Source: Pseudomonadota bacterium (GTDB taxonomy: Bacteria; Pseudomonadota; Alphaproteobacteria; Caulobacterales; Caulobacteraceae). Taken from it: a stretch of 39,629 nucleotides of DNA. The notes under the pieces were generated by a model. It made no database searches and was not told the DNA's origin. It saw nothing but the letters and a program-made list of their open reading frames with translations. Both the position numbers and the translations under genes were made by a program. This document shows, one piece after another, positions 1 through 6,881 of the stretch; the first letter of the stretch is position 1; each line of letters opens with the position of its first letter. The DNA lies in contig JAEYAO010000037.1 of assembly GCA_023456105.1 (NCBI GenBank), positions 1-39,629 of the forward strand, read 5' to 3'.

Positions 1-32
1 CCACCATCCTCCGCCCCGAGCTTGCAGCGTAA
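1..32 (+). CDS. possible 3' end of an upstream gene (partial)
   Basis: Reading from base 3 gives nine codons (TILRPELAA) and a TAA stop at 30-32. This could be the C-terminus of a gene that begins before the window, but ten codons are too few to identify a family or prove coding. The following 197 bases up to the next gene contain a small GC hairpin (CCGGGC-GAAG-GCCCGG, 85-100) without a T tract and nothing else I can assign. Confidence 0.25.
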   Translation, partial: TILRPELAA

Positions 33-229
33 TCATCCGCGCGGGGCGTCAGCTTTCGTCGAAACGGTAACCTCTACTCACACTCCGGGCGAAGGCCCGG
101 CGCCCCGCCCGCCCTCCAACCGGATGCGAAAGCCGCAGCCGGGGCCTTCGCGCGTCACCAGTCCAGCCGCGATTTGCCTTCCGTCACGACACGCCGCTAA
201 GCCAGCATCGAACCCGTGGAGAGATTTCG

Positions 230-1162
230 ATGGCCGCACCCGCCTCCCTGCTCAAGGGCCTCACCCTGCCGGTGATTTCGGCCCCGATGTTTCTGGTCTC
301 CGGGCCGGATCTGGTGGTCGAGGCCTGCAACAGCGGGATCATCGGCACCTTTCCCTCGCTGAACCAGCGCACCACCGAGGGCTATCGGGAGTGGCTGCGC
401 GACATCAAGAGCCGGCTGAAGCCCGAAGCCGCCGCGTTCGGCGTCAACCACATTGTTCATCCGACCAATCCGCGCCTGCTGGCGGACCTGACGGTGTCGG
501 TCGAGGAACAGGTCCCGCTGATCATCACCTCGCTGGGCGCGGTGCGCGACGTGGTGGAGGCGGTGCACGGATACGGCGGCGTGGTGTTTCACGACATCGC
601 CAACGTGCGTCATGCGCGCAAGGCAGCCGAGGCCGGCGTCGATGGCCTGATCCTGGTGGCGAACGGCGCGGGCGGCCATGCCGGCGTGGTCAACCCGTTC
701 GCCCTGATCAACGAGGTCCGCAGCTTCTATCAGGGGACCATCATCCTGTCGGGCTGCCTGTCGACGGGCCAGGACGTCGCCGCCGCCCTGATGATGGGCG
801 CCGATTTCGCCTACATGGGCACCCGCTTCATCAACACCGCCGAGGCGATGGCGTCGGACGGCTACAAGCAGATGATCGTCGATTCCGGCGCAACCGACAT
901 CACCTACACCCCGGCGGTTTCGGGCATTCCGGCCAACTTCATGACCCGGTCGCTGCTGGAAAACGGCATCGACCCCAAGACCCTGCCCGAGCACAAGCTG
1001 GACATGGGCGAGGAGGCCAAGGCCTGGAAGACGGTCTGGTCGGCGGGCCAGGGCGCGGGCTCCATCCACGACGTGCTGCCGACGGCCGATCTCGTGACCC
1101 GCCTTCGACAAGAATTCGCTCAGGCGACGGAACAGTTCGCGACTCGAGCGGGCGCGCGTTAA
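230..1162 (+). CDS. nitronate monooxygenase / NAD(P)H-dependent flavin oxidoreductase family
   Basis: A 310-residue TIM-barrel flavoprotein of the 2-nitropropane dioxygenase-like (nitronate monooxygenase) family, which uses FMN to oxidise alkyl nitronates or related substrates. Visible hallmarks are the N-terminal strand with PVISAPMFLVSGPDLV, the SLNQRT segment, the glycine-rich FMN phosphate region (VANGAGGHAG, about residues 142-151) and the ALMMGADFAYMGTRF strand near residue 185. The length is slightly below the 320-360 usual for the family. The ATG at 230 is preceded by GGAGAG about 8 nt upstream, so I prefer it to upstream alternatives. A TorF-like gene follows 38 nt downstream on the same strand and may be co-transcribed. 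The true substrate cannot be told from sequence. Confidence 0.85.
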   Translation: MAAPASLLKGLTLPVISAPMFLVSGPDLVVEACNSGIIGTFPSLNQRTTEGYREWLRDIKSRLKPEAAAFGVNHIVHPTNPRLLADLTVSVEEQVPLIITSLGAVRDVVEAVHGYGGVVFHDIANVRHARKAAEAGVDGLILVANGAGGHAGVVNPFALINEVRSFYQGTIILSGCLSTGQDVAAALMMGADFAYMGTRFINTAEAMASDGYKQMIVDSGATDITYTPAVSGIPANFMTRSLLENGIDPKTLPEHKLDMGEEAKAWKTVWSAGQGAGSIHDVLPTADLVTRLRQEFAQATEQFATRAGAR

Positions 1163-1200
1163 AGGCTCCGGACCCTTCGTCCCTCTTTCCGCGAGCCATC

Positions 1201-1917
1201 ATGACCCGCCTTGCCCCCGCCGCCCTGGCCCTGTGTCTTCTTGCGGCTCCGGCCTTGGCGCAGGAGGAGTCCTCCAGCGACTCGGCGTCTTCCGTCGGCT
1301 CGCAGGGCGGCTGGGCCTTCAGCGTCGGCGCCGGCACTGACAACCGGTCGAAGAACGCCTCCAAATCCAACGGCGATCCGTTCGTGTCGGGCACGGCGGA
1401 ATGGGAAAGCCAGTCCGGCTTCTTCTACGCCGGCCCCAGCTTCGAGACGGTCAAGAGCAACGGCGCGGATGTCGAGTTCAACGCCGTGGCGGGCGCCCGC
1501 CCCTATTGGGCCGGCTTCGATATCGACCTCAGCGCGGTGTACAAGGTGCGCCCCGGCTCGGACGACGGCGTGGACGACGAGGAATGGCAGGTCGGCGCGA
1601 TCGTGGAACGGTCGGTTGGTCCCGCCCGGGCGCTGCTGCGCGTCGAATACGCGTTTGACGCCTTCGGCTCGACCGACTCCTACGTCTGGACCGAGGCTGA
1701 AGCGGGCTGGGCCTTCACCAACAGGCTGGAAGGCAGCGTCGCCGTCGGCAAGCGCGAGCAAAAGGGCAATATCGACTACGTCGGCTGGAACGTCGGCGCG
1801 ACCTACGCCCTGACCAACGCGCTGGAGCTTGATCTGCGCTACTACGACACCGACGCCAACAGCGAAGGCGAACAGTACGAGGAAGCTCTGGTCGCCAGCG
1901 TCAACTACGCCTTCTAG
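1201..1917 (+). CDS. TorF-family outer membrane beta-barrel protein
   Basis: A 238-residue secreted protein. Residues 1-20 form a clear signal peptide (basic MTRL start, hydrophobic core, ALA cleavage before QE). The mature part alternates aromatic and charged residues in short beta strands (GWAFSVGAGTD, FFYAGPSFET, WNVGATYALTN, LELDLRYYDTD) and ends in NYAF, the terminal phenylalanine typical of outer membrane barrels. This fits the TorF/Gcw_chp family of putative porins of about 220-250 residues, whose cargo is unknown. I set the start at ATG 1201 because the signal peptide begins there; the open frame continues far upstream only as a shadow of the preceding gene. The TAG stop overlaps the opposing gene's stop within the same CTAG. 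Confidence 0.75.
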   Translation: MTRLAPAALALCLLAAPALAQEESSSDSASSVGSQGGWAFSVGAGTDNRSKNASKSNGDPFVSGTAEWESQSGFFYAGPSFETVKSNGADVEFNAVAGARPYWAGFDIDLSAVYKVRPGSDDGVDDEEWQVGAIVERSVGPARALLRVEYAFDAFGSTDSYVWTEAEAGWAFTNRLEGSVAVGKREQKGNIDYVGWNVGATYALTNALELDLRYYDTDANSEGEQYEEALVASVNYAF

Positions 1918-2615
1918 GCGCTGAGCCGCGAAAGAAAGCCCGGCGCGCGATAGGTCGAGCGGTTCATCACCACGCCGGGAATGCGGCCGCCGACCGCCTC
2001 GATCTCGTCGCGCAGGATCGCCGGACCGGACGCGGCGGTCGTCTCGGCGGCGATCACCAGAATGCTGGCCTCGACGAACGGGGCCAGGATGATCGCCATG
2101 TCGTTGCGATCCGCCGCCGGGGTGTCGATCACCACCGTGTCCGCATGCGGTCTCAGGGCGTCCCAGTAATCGGGCCGGCCCAGCGGCTCGGCGCGGTGCC
2201 CGGACCGCAGCGCCTCCATGCGGAAGCGCGTGGTCCACAGCCGCCCGCCCAGGCACGCCCGGGCGGTCAGCAACCGATGCGCCGGGATCGTCCGCCCCTG
2301 CGCGTCGGTGATTCGGGGCGTGACGGCGAAAAAGATCGAACCGTTCGGCGAGGCCTGCACCGGCTTGCTCAGGGCGCCGAAACGCTCCGGCTCGGCCGCG
2401 ATCGCCTCGAGCTGACCCTGCTGGGCCAGGTCGCCGTCAATCAGCCACACGGGCTTTCGCGCCCGCACCGCCGCCAGCCGCGCATACTCCCGCGCCACCG
2501 TGGACACGCCCTCGCCGGTCGAGGCGCCCACGAACTGGATGATGCGGGCGCGGTGCGCCGGGGCCGGCCCCAGCGCCGCCCACAACCCCGCCATCTCGCC
2601 CGTCAGATCGACCAT
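1914..2615 (-). CDS. hfsB: HfsB-like CpsD/CapB-family polysaccharide chain-length ATPase-like protein
   Basis: A 233-residue cytoplasmic protein with the fold signature of the MinD/CpsD P-loop group that partners with Wzz-type polysaccharide co-polymerases. The P-loop region is GASTGEGVST (residues 30-39), followed by the Walker A' strand VWLIDGDL (D60, D62) and the Walker B strand VVIDTPA (D164). The lysine expected before Ser38 is a valine (V37, codon GTG), and there is no C-terminal tyrosine cluster, so it does not look like an active tyrosine autokinase. ATG 2615 lies 5 nt after the stop of the HfsA-like gene, so the two are surely one operon. In Caulobacter the equivalent pair HfsA/HfsB helps make and export holdfast polysaccharide; a role in another exopolysaccharide is also possible. 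Confidence 0.65.
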   Translation of the reverse strand: MVDLTGEMAGLWAALGPAPAHRARIIQFVGASTGEGVSTVAREYARLAAVRARKPVWLIDGDLAQQGQLEAIAAEPERFGALSKPVQASPNGSIFFAVTPRITDAQGRTIPAHRLLTARACLGGRLWTTRFRMEALRSGHRAEPLGRPDYWDALRPHADTVVIDTPAADRNDMAIILAPFVEASILVIAAETTAASGPAILRDEIEAVGGRIPGVVMNRSTYRAPGFLSRLSA

Positions 2616-2620
2616 GCTGC

Positions 2621-4060
2621 TCAGTGCGCCTTGGCCGGCGCGACCGCCAGCACCGGCATGTCCAGCGTACGGCTGACCGACCCGGCCGTCGAGAAGCCGC
2701 GGCGGGAGAAGATGCGCAGGAGGCCGGCGCACAAGGCGGTGAAGGCGGCGAACAGGAAGGCGGCGGCCAGCAGCGGCGCCTTCAGGCTCTTGCCCTGGGC
2801 CGGCGGCTGGGCGCGGGCGATCACCGTGACGTTGTCGGCGCCCGCCCGGACCAGTGCGGTGTCGGCGCGGCTTTGCGTCTCGCGCTGCTGAAACTCGCGG
2901 ATCGAGGCGCTCAGCACCTCGCGGTTGCCGGCCAGATTGGCGTTCTCGGACTCCAGCGCCGTCAGCCGCGCCTGCCTCGCCCGGATGTCGCCCAGCTGGC
3001 GGTCCAGCACCGCCAGCCGCGCCTGCAGCGAATCACGCTCCGCCTGGGCGTTGATCCGCGTGGTCTCCAGCTCGACCCAGATCGGATTCGGCCCGGTGCG
3101 GACCTCCTTGGCTCCCACCGCCGTGCCCGTGCCGACATAGGCCTGAAGCCCGGCGATCCGCGCCTCGATGTCCTTCACCGGCTGGGCGTCGGGCTGATAG
3201 CGCGCCAGAAGTTGCTCGCGTTCGGTGCGCAGTTGCAGAATCTGGTCCTGCGCCGAGATGTTCAGATCCTGCTGCAGCGCGATCTCGGCCGGCGTGGCGG
3301 CCTGCTGCGCCACCAGGGTCTGCAGACGCCGCGAGGCCTGATTCGCCTGCGCCTGCACCGACAGCCGCTCGGCGAAAGTCGTCTGATAGGTCGCCGCCAG
3401 CGTCGCCTTGGCCGTGGCGAAGTCGCCGATGTCATTGGAGGCGAGAAAATCCTCGTAGGCCGCGTCCGCCGAGCCCAGCTCGTCCTCAAACGCCGCCCGT
3501 TGGGTGCGAATGGCCGGCGTATTGTCTCGGAACACCTGGCGGCGATAGGCCAGATACTGATCCACCAAGGCGTTCAACACCCGCGCCGCCCGCTGCGGAT
3601 CGCCGGATTTGTAGGACACCTGGATGATCGGACTGCCGACCGAGACGCCGACGCCAAGCCCGCTGGACAGCGCCTTCAGCGCCGCCGTCTCCTGCTGAGC
3701 CGGAGATCCCTTGGCGGGTTCGCCCAGGATGGTGTCGACGCCCAGCGCCCGCACCGTCATCAGCTTCACCTCCTGGCTGTTCAGGATCGCAGCTTCGGAC
3801 TGCGCCACCTCGTCGGCGTTGGGCGCCTGCCCCCGCTCGGCCGTGCCGACGCGCGGCTGATAGACATACTCCTGCCCCACGCCGGCGAAGACGCTGGCGT
3901 TCGCCGTATAGGTCTTCTTCAGCGTCAGCACCGCGGCCGCGCCCAGCGTGAACACCAGCAGGAAAACCACGATCATCAGCAGCAGTTCGCGAAACAGCAG
4001 GCCCACGACATCCAGCACGCCGTAGCGTGGTCGGGCTGGAACATAGGCCGTCGGGCGCAT
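2621..4060 (-). CDS. hfsA: HfsA-like Wzz-family polysaccharide co-polymerase
   Basis: A 479-residue inner-membrane protein with the classical co-polymerase layout: a cytoplasmic N-terminus, TM1 at about residues 25-47, a long periplasmic region rich in coiled coil (heptad-like stretches at about 190-400 with many Gln, Ala and Glu), and TM2 at about 428-451. A short cytoplasmic tail follows. Such proteins set chain length and couple the inner membrane to the outer-membrane exporter. It precedes the HfsB-like gene by 5 nt, and the HfsD-like exporter lies divergently 122 bp away. That trio and its sizes match the Caulobacter holdfast export proteins HfsA, HfsB and HfsD. The ATG at 4060 gives a 24-residue N-terminus before TM1, as expected. 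Confidence 0.7.
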   Translation of the reverse strand: MRPTAYVPARPRYGVLDVVGLLFRELLLMIVVFLLVFTLGAAAVLTLKKTYTANASVFAGVGQEYVYQPRVGTAERGQAPNADEVAQSEAAILNSQEVKLMTVRALGVDTILGEPAKGSPAQQETAALKALSSGLGVGVSVGSPIIQVSYKSGDPQRAARVLNALVDQYLAYRRQVFRDNTPAIRTQRAAFEDELGSADAAYEDFLASNDIGDFATAKATLAATYQTTFAERLSVQAQANQASRRLQTLVAQQAATPAEIALQQDLNISAQDQILQLRTEREQLLARYQPDAQPVKDIEARIAGLQAYVGTGTAVGAKEVRTGPNPIWVELETTRINAQAERDSLQARLAVLDRQLGDIRARQARLTALESENANLAGNREVLSASIREFQQRETQSRADTALVRAGADNVTVIARAQPPAQGKSLKAPLLAAAFLFAAFTALCAGLLRIFSRRGFSTAGSVSRTLDMPVLAVAPAKAH

Positions 4061-4114
4061 GGGCGTCGCCGAATCCGTGAAAGCTTCAGGTCAGCCACCC
4101 TTGGCCCAGCGGCG

Positions 4115-4129
4115 TTAACCAGCGGTTAC
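4115..4129. promoter_or_regulatory. candidate CtrA binding site between hfsA and hfsD
   Basis: The sequence TTAA-CCAGCGG-TTAC matches the CtrA consensus TTAA-N7-TTAA at all but the last base and is nearly symmetrical, so it could serve either divergent gene. Two GANTC methylation sites flank it, GAATC at 4071-4075 and GAGTC at 4143-4147. CtrA control of surface and polar genes is well established in Caulobacter; its use here is inference. Confidence 0.4.
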
Positions 4130-4182
4130 CCATAAGCCTGCAGAGTCCGTTCAGACACGGCTTGCACAGGCGCTGCTTCACC

Positions 4183-4920
4183 ATGACCCTTGATCGTCGC
4201 CTGTTGCTGCTGACCCTCGGCGCGGTCGGGCTTTCGGGTTGCGGCGCGACGGCCGGCGGCTATCGCGGCGCTCCGGCGCAGCCGTCCTCCGCCGCCATTC
4301 CCGGCGACATCCCTTTCGCCACCTGGACGGACGACGAGCCGGAATATCTGCTTTACCCGGCGGACGAAATCGAGGTCGCCCTGCCCACGGCCAACGAGCT
4401 GACCCGCACGCTGCGGGTCGGGCCGGACGGTCGAGTCGCCCTGCCCCTGATCGGGCACGTCATGGCCGCAGACCGCACCCTGCCTGAGCTCGAGGCTGCT
4501 GTTTCGCAGGCCTACGCCTCTCAGCTGGTGCGCCCGCTGGTCGAGGTCTCACTGCGCCAGGCCGGTCCGATCCGGGTCTGGGTCGACGGCGAGGTGCGCA
4601 CGCCGGGCGTCTATGAGGTCAACGGCGACATTGACGCCTATCAGGCGGTGATCCAGGCCGGCGGCTTCCAGCCCACGGCCCGCATGAACGAGGTCGCGTT
4701 GATCCGGCGCGGCCCAGGCGGACGGCGGATGCTGCGCGTCGTCGATCTGCGCCCGCGCCGCGAACAGGCCGTCGCCATCCGGCGCGGCGACATCGTCTTT
4801 GTGCCTCGCTCGACCTTGGGCGAGCTCGCGGCCTTCTTCACCCAAGTGCGCGCCGCCCTGCCGATCGGCTTCAGCTATTCGATCAACGGATCGAACGGCA
4901 ACGGCTATGCGCAGTTCTGA
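4183..4920 (+). CDS. hfsD: HfsD-like outer-membrane polysaccharide export lipoprotein
   Basis: A 245-residue lipoprotein of the Wza-type polysaccharide export family. The signal peptide has a lipobox LSGC with the modified cysteine at residue 20. A Poly_export domain follows (about residues 57-140; it includes YPADEIEVAL, TLRVGPDGRVALPLIGHV and the TLPELEAAV helix), then one SLBB domain (about 145-220; VWVDGEVRTPGVYEVNGDIDAYQAVIQAGG). It should form the outer-membrane channel for the polymer handled by the divergent HfsA/HfsB-like proteins. ATG 4183 is chosen over the TTG 21 nt upstream because it gives a normal signal peptide. It is shorter than E. coli Wza but close to Caulobacter HfsD. It ends 6 nt before the stop of the opposing Sel1-like gene. 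Confidence 0.75.
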   Translation: MTLDRRLLLLTLGAVGLSGCGATAGGYRGAPAQPSSAAIPGDIPFATWTDDEPEYLLYPADEIEVALPTANELTRTLRVGPDGRVALPLIGHVMAADRTLPELEAAVSQAYASQLVRPLVEVSLRQAGPIRVWVDGEVRTPGVYEVNGDIDAYQAVIQAGGFQPTARMNEVALIRRGPGGRRMLRVVDLRPRREQAVAIRRGDIVFVPRSTLGELAAFFTQVRAALPIGFSYSINGSNGNGYAQF

Positions 4921-4926
4921 GGTCGC

Positions 4927-5232
4927 TCAGGCGGCCAGCGTCACCACGCCCTGATCGATGTAGCGGCGGGCGGCCTTTTGCGCTTCGGCGATCTCCTCGC
5001 GCTCCATCTCCAGGCTCATCTCGCGGCGATACACGCGCGCCTCGATCGAGCCTTTCATGGCCGCCAGGTTGAAGATCATGTGGGCCGACACGCGATCCAT
5101 CGGCGCCCCGCCCGAGCCGGCCGAATACATCATGCCAAGCTTGAACAGGTCGTCGCCGCTCATGTCCGGCGTGGGCAGCGGCAGGCCGCCTTCAGCGGCC
5201 AGGTTCTCGTGCGCGAGTTCTTGCGCGATCAT
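4927..5232 (-). CDS. small Sel1-repeat-like protein
   Basis: A 101-residue soluble, mostly helical protein. The segment DLFKLGMMYSAGSGGAPMDRVSAHMIFNLAAMKGSIEA (residues 28-66, here broken as DLFKLGMMYSAG then DRVSAHMIFNLAAMKG) matches the Sel1/TPR-like pattern of paired helices with small residues, with room for little more than one repeat. Sel1 repeats usually mediate protein contacts, and no enzyme motif is visible. The ATG at 5232 has an AGGAGA Shine-Dalgarno 7 nt upstream. That site lies in the right arm of a short mRNA hairpin (see the separate entry). No partner gene can be inferred: the neighbours are polysaccharide export (convergent) and a glutathione transferase upstream. Confidence 0.65.
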   Translation of the reverse strand: MIAQELAHENLAAEGGLPLPTPDMSGDDLFKLGMMYSAGSGGAPMDRVSAHMIFNLAAMKGSIEARVYRREMSLEMEREEIAEAQKAARRYIDQGVVTLAA

Positions 5233-5238
5233 AACCGT

Positions 5239-5254
5239 CTCTCCTGAACGAGAG
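5239..5254 (-). promoter_or_regulatory. hairpin over the Shine-Dalgarno of the Sel1-like gene
   Basis: In the mRNA sense the leader reads CTCTC-GTTCAG-GAGAG, a 5-bp stem whose right arm contains the ribosome binding site. A second similar element, GTCTC-AG-GAGAC, lies at 5268-5279. The stems are short, so pairing may be marginal. Confidence 0.3.
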
Positions 5255-5373
5255 CCTTTCTGGCCTCGTCTCCTGAGACGCCATCAAATACCGCCGGTTT
5301 GAAGTTAAAGTTAATGGCGAAAACCGGGCCGCATCTTTTCAGTAAAGCAGGTATGAACACCGCTGCGACGGGT

Positions 5374-6093
5374 TCATCGGCCGCGCTGACCGAACAACAT
5401 CTTGCGCGCGGCTTCCGCATCCTTGCCGGACGCCGCCAAGTCGGCCCGCAGCTCAGCGCCCAGGGCCCGCCCCTTCTGCACCGCCGGCCGCGAACCCACG
5501 ACCTCGACCCAGCGCTTCAGGTTCGGAAAGTCGGCCAGGGTCTGGCCCTGCGCCTCCGGCAGGATCCAGGGCCAGGCCGCCATGTCGGCGATGGAGTATT
5601 CGCCGGCGATGAACTCGCGGTCCGCCAGACGACGGTCCAGCACCCCGTACAGCCGGTGCGTCTCGTCGGTGTAGCGACGCACGCCGTAGGCGATCTGGCG
5701 CTGATCGCGGATCATCGCCGGGGCGTACTGGCGGAAGTGGTGCGTCTGTCCCGCCATGGGCCCCAGGCCGCCGACCTGCCAGAACAGCCACTGGTCCACC
5801 TCGGCCTTGCCGCGCGTATCGGCCGGATAGAAGCGGCCGGACTTGGCGCCCAGATACTGCAGGATGGCGCCCGATTCGAAAATCGACAGCGGTCGCCCGT
5901 CCGGACCGTCGGGGTCGACGATCGCAGGCATCCGCCCGTTCGGGCTGATGGCTTGGAACTCCGGGCTGAACTGCTCGCCCGCCCCGATGTTCACCGGCTT
6001 GAGCTCATACGGCAGCCCCAGCTCCTCCAGGGCGATGGACACCTTCCAGCCGTTCGGCGTCGGCCAGTACCAGAGTTCGATCGGGCGGCTCAT
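5374..6093 (-). CDS. glutathione S-transferase family protein (Nu-class/YfcG-like)
   Basis: A 239-residue cytosolic GST. The N-terminal thioredoxin-like domain (residues 1-85) carries the TPNGWKV segment near residues 12-18, which places it with YfcG/YghU-type (Nu-class) enzymes that use Thr and Asn rather than Tyr or Ser near glutathione. It also has the ISPNGRMPAIVD loop with the cis-proline and the glutathione-binding ESGAILQYLG (about 73-82). The all-helical C-terminal domain holds the conserved EYSIADMAAWPW N-capping motif (about 169-180). Nu-class members often show disulfide-bond oxidoreductase activity; the substrate here is unknown. Start ATG 6093 is at the natural beginning of the first strand. 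An AT-rich 140-bp gap separates it from the Sel1-like gene downstream. Confidence 0.85.
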   Translation of the reverse strand: MSRPIELWYWPTPNGWKVSIALEELGLPYELKPVNIGAGEQFSPEFQAISPNGRMPAIVDPDGPDGRPLSIFESGAILQYLGAKSGRFYPADTRGKAEVDQWLFWQVGGLGPMAGQTHHFRQYAPAMIRDQRQIAYGVRRYTDETHRLYGVLDRRLADREFIAGEYSIADMAAWPWILPEAQGQTLADFPNLKRWVEVVGSRPAVQKGRALGAELRADLAASGKDAEAARKMLFGQRGR

Positions 6094-6258
6094 GTGCGGG
6101 GCTCCTGACGTGTCAGACCCTCAGTTAGGCGCCCCGGCGGTGCGGACAATGGCTCATCAAAGCTGACGCGGGCGTTCAGCACGAGTTCATGCGGCGCCCG
6201 CCACCTTGCGCTCCATGGGGAGCGTCCGCCCGACGTTCCGTAACCAAGGAGCAAGTTC

Positions 6259-6825
6259 ATGAACCGTCTTGCCAAGGCCGCTGTAGTGGCGCTGGCTCTG
6301 ACCACCACCGCCACGCCGCTGGTGGCCCAAGCCCAGGATCGCGGCGACCGCCGCGAGTGGCGCCAGGAACGCCGAGAAGATCGCCGCGACAGCCGCCAAG
6401 ACCGTCGCGAATGGCGTCAGGACAACCGCAACGACCGCCGTGAGTGGCGTCAGGACCGTCGTGACGACCGCCGCGAATACCGCCAGGATCGTCGCGAGTG
6501 GCGTCAGGACAACCGCTGGGACCGCAACAACCGCAACTGGTGGCGCGGGCGCTCTGACTTCCGCGGCTACACCGGCCCGCGCTCGGGCTACTGGTATGCG
6601 CCGTCCTACGGATACTATCGGGTCGAACCTCGCTACTCCGGCTATCGCTGGAGAACCGGCGGCTACCTGCCGGCGCAGTATCGCAGCTACTACGTGCGCG
6701 ATCCCTACTTCTACGGTCTGCGCGAGGCCCCGCGCGGCTATCGCTATGTTCACGCCGGCAGCGACATCCTGCTGATCGCCGTGGCCTCCGGCCTGATCGC
6801 CAGCGTCCTGTCGAACGTCTATTGA
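6259..6825 (+). CDS. RcnB-family periplasmic protein with charged repeat region
   Basis: A 188-residue exported protein. A signal peptide spans about residues 1-26 (cleavage after AQA). Residues 31-88 are an extremely Arg/Asp/Gln-rich repeat, and an RcnB domain follows (about 110-188), with LPAQYRSYYV, DPYFYGLREAPRGYRYV and the final hydrophobic GSDILLIAVASGLIASVLSNVY. RcnB of E. coli is a periplasmic protein needed for nickel and cobalt homeostasis, but the wider family often has no metal evidence. A clear AAGGAG lies 8-13 nt before ATG 6259. The gene stands alone, divergent from the GST gene, and ends before a hairpin shared with the convergent gatB. Confidence 0.75.
   Translation: MNRLAKAAVVALALTTTATPLVAQAQDRGDRREWRQERREDRRDSRQDRREWRQDNRNDRREWRQDRRDDRREYRQDRREWRQDNRWDRNNRNWWRGRSDFRGYTGPRSGYWYAPSYGYYRVEPRYSGYRWRTGGYLPAQYRSYYVRDPYFYGLREAPRGYRYVHAGSDILLIAVASGLIASVLSNVY
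6349..6522 (+). repeat. tandem charged repeat inside the RcnB-family gene
   Basis: The DNA encodes reiterated RREWRQD-type units in two alternating lengths (11 and 7 residues): RREWRQERRED, RRDSRQD, RREWRQDNRND, RREWRQDRRDD, RREYRQD, RREWRQDNRWD. Repetition is visible at the nucleotide level (cgtgagtggcgtcaggac and close variants), so unit number may vary between strains. Confidence 0.75.
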
Positions 6826-6845
6826 GGCTGACCTGACGGAGAGAG

Positions 6846-6871
6846 GGGGCCGGAGAGCGATCTCCGGGCCC
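6846..6871. terminator. hairpin between rcnB-like gene and gatB
   Basis: The sequence forms a stem of GGCCGGAGA-type pairing around a GCGA tetraloop (arms 6846-6856 and 6861-6871, one mismatch), followed on the plus strand by GTTTCCGTT. It lies between two convergent stops, so it probably ends the RcnB-family transcript. Confidence 0.5.
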
Positions 6872-6881
6872 GTTTCCGTTC

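Noticed and set aside
85..100. terminator at CCGGGC-GAAG-GCCCGG
   Set aside because: A 6-bp stem without a T tract in GC-rich DNA is common by chance; I mention it only as a possible hairpin.
22..1200. long in-frame extension upstream of the TorF-like gene
   Set aside because: It overlaps the nitronate monooxygenase gene in another frame; the signal peptide starts at ATG 1201.
5301..5320. CtrA site in AGTTAAAGTTAATG
   Set aside because: The TTAA halves are only 2 bp apart rather than 7, so it does not fit the consensus.
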